Of a DNA stretch of 64,000 bases, positions 62,281-64,000 are shown one piece after another. The stretch comes from Carallia brachiata (lineage: Eukaryota > Streptophyta > Magnoliopsida > Malpighiales > Rhizophoraceae), in the NCBI GenBank assembly GCA_021464245.1, contig JADCRB010000037.1, positions 3,364,056 through 3,428,055 of the forward strand, written 5' to 3'. A model generated the notes under the pieces. The model ran no database searches. It saw only the letters and a list, made by a program, of their open reading frames with translations, and was not told where the DNA came from. The stretch's first letter is position 1. Every line of letters begins with the position of its first letter. Made by a program: the position numbers and the translations under genes.

Positions 62281-63786
62281 CTAAGGACAGCAATAGACGA
62301 GGCACTTCTTACTGCTAACTGGTTGTTCCTCATCTTCTGCAAGATCTTCAACAAGATCGCTTTGATCATTGACGTACACCTGGGACCAAACCCATCAAGT
62401 CTTTATGTTTAATGTTTCTTGTCAAAACACAGAAGGAATTTAAGAATGCAAACGTTTCATTGGGAAAGAATCCAGACTTGCAATTTGACTAAGATATCAC
62501 AATGCTGCTCGTGAAACAGTAGAATGACAACGAAAAAAGGCATGGGACAATCAACTAGATGAAACGACAGCAAGGAGTTCTCTCTAATGACTATTTCATT
62601 CATCTTATTCATTTCTGGAAGTCAATACTGGAACCAAGTTCAGCAATTTAATTATCGCAAACTTAGCAACCAGTGCTTATGTGTAAACAGCAACCCGTCC
62701 CCTCTCCCCAAAACAAGGACTGCAGTACTAATATCATGGTGAAATCAGTTTTGAGAAAAGCAGAGAACAGTTTACCGAAGGGATAGAGCACTCTGTGCCT
62801 TTATAGGGAAGTTAAGTCTTAGAAGACTAACACAACCTCCAGTTACAGTTCACAGACAGAATTTCATTAAAAAGCAAGGATGAATCTCTTTGCAGAGTAG
62901 CCCTTCGCCGCTTTTCATCTTCAACATGTTTACTATAGGAACTGGCAATTCAATCTTCTTACCCTTTGAATTAACATATTTTGCTTACTAGTGGTTTTAG
63001 ATTCATCTCATAAAGACAACAATATTCCTGGGAAGAAGTTTGTTGTATACATTCAAGTAGCACTTGGAAAGCCTGAAGATCTATTTGAGTACCAAAATCA
63101 GGTTTAAAGCGATTCGCATGATGTGGTCATTCAAGTCCAACAATTGTAAAAAGCTTCACAAAATATCAAAAAAAAAAAAAAAAAAAAAAACAAAACAAAA
63201 AGCACAATTCAACAGGATTCTTAAATATATTGAAATACCCATAAAAAATGACGCCCACTTGAAGTTGTGTGAAGAAGAGTCTTGACATGGAACGGCTTGA
63301 TAGCAGTTATTTTGCTGGTAACAGCCATTTTTTCAAACCCTTGCACAAAGCGCCAAAAAAAACCTTATTAGACAATAGTTATTAGATATTGAGGTCTAAT
63401 TAAGACCACTCAGTGCAGGACTGAGTAGTGAGTGCTGACATTTTCTTTAGAACATGGGCTCTGTATAATTCCTGTGGCCTTTTGAAGCTCTGTCACCTAT
63501 GTTATCACAATAAAGAATTAAAAGGGAACAATGGGAGTTTGACTACTCTATTTAGGATGTTTATGACACTCAACCATAATGCAAATAAATTGCATGATCT
63601 TACCAGCTTGATCATGAGCTCACTGTGCATTTGGCAGTGGGCCTATAAGAAGTCAAAAATTATAGACAGGCTGAGCTTCAGCTCGTCGTTTAACTGCATC
63701 TCATGTTCCATTGCACACACATGGTGTCATAAATATCTATCAACAAACTTCCCACTATACTTGACAGCCAGAGAATGCACAGTTTC
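62281..63786 (-). pseudogene. FANCD2-like C-terminal exons, broken or decayed
   Basis: FANCD2 is a DNA crosslink-repair protein. On the minus strand several exon-sized pieces resemble the plant FANCD2 C-terminus in the right order: 63786 down to about 63731 (ETVHSLAVKYSGKF), 63642-63604 (AHCQMHSELMIKL then GTAAGA donor), 63496-63440 (VTELQKATGIIQSPCS), about 63345-63240 (AVTSKIT... HVKTLLHTTSSG), and 62379-62281 (VYVNDQSDLVEDLAEDEEQ, ending CLVYCCP). The residues between these pieces, such as the segment after FVDRYL and the stretch before FHVK, are missing or interrupted by stops. The conserved block expected before VYVND is not found. Either a decayed partial copy or a gene with more losses than I can repair. 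Its upstream part would lie beyond 64000. The identification rests on my memory of the family. Confidence 0.5.
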
Positions 63787-64000
63787 CTGCCCAACATGCA
63801 AACATGCTCTCACACCAATAAACTTAGAAATGAGCAAAAAAATAAAAAAGAGATTATATATTGACGAGGACAACTCTGCACTTCTATTTGGTTACCTTGT
63901 CATGAGTCCTGCACATGTTAGCTAGGAAAATCACAACTTTTATATCTTTTTATATTTTTAGCAAATGATCTTCAACAGTTCTGGGCTGAAAACTATATCT

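Noticed and set aside
63428..63925. 165-codon plus-strand frame
   Set aside because: It is antisense to the FANCD2-like exons, which have splice sites and family motifs.

Overview
The window is nuclear DNA of a flowering plant, almost certainly a dicot, possibly woody; I cannot name the species. The evidence is plant-only families (NAC, ICR, IQD, S1FA), short GT-AG introns, AT-rich spacers full of poly-T and microsatellites, telo-box promoters on translation genes, and Copia-type LTRs and MITEs. About eleven genes are recognisable.

Layout. 1-1810: 3' part of a NAC transcription factor gene (+). 3282-4381: ribosomal protein S23 (-). 6931-7193: truncated Copia LTR abutting the 3' end of a ROP-effector coiled-coil gene (ICR family, 7271-10319, -). 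15314-18350: membrane-anchored alpha/beta hydrolase (+). 19267-21155: TIM14/PAM18 J-protein (-). 22865-25546: IQD2-like calmodulin-binding protein (-). 28856-32752: a 3.9-kb LTR retrotransposon without coding capacity, carrying an array of short palindromic repeats. 34590-36051: elongation factor 1-alpha (-) with an 890-bp leader intron. 38957-39625: lipid phosphate phosphatase gamma (+). 43102-46117: POLAR-like coiled-coil protein (+). 47829-48792: plant-specific basic protein (+). 55659-56415: small secreted peptide precursor (+). 58345-59533: S1FA (-). 62281-63786: pieces of a FANCD2-like C-terminus (-), apparently decayed or badly assembled.

The genes are ordinary, independently transcribed plant genes. 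Some are housekeeping (translation: RPS23, EF1A; mitochondrial import: TIM14; ER lipid phosphate metabolism: LPPG). Others concern signalling or cell shape (ICR, IQD2-like, POLAR-like, the secreted peptide). No operon or cluster logic ties them together.

The most useful cross-window observation is that at least six of the genes carry reading-frame breaks. Eight of nine are one-base losses, nearly all at short homopolymers. Adding one base at each site restores a family-typical protein. This looks more like under-called homopolymers in a long-read assembly than like real pseudogenes. It affects the NAC, ICR, hydrolase, TIM14 and POLAR-like genes; the basic-protein gene has a related break in a GA-rich run. 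The best candidates for new biology are the secreted peptide precursor with an Asp-Tyr (sulfation-type) core and the non-coding LTR element with its hairpin array.
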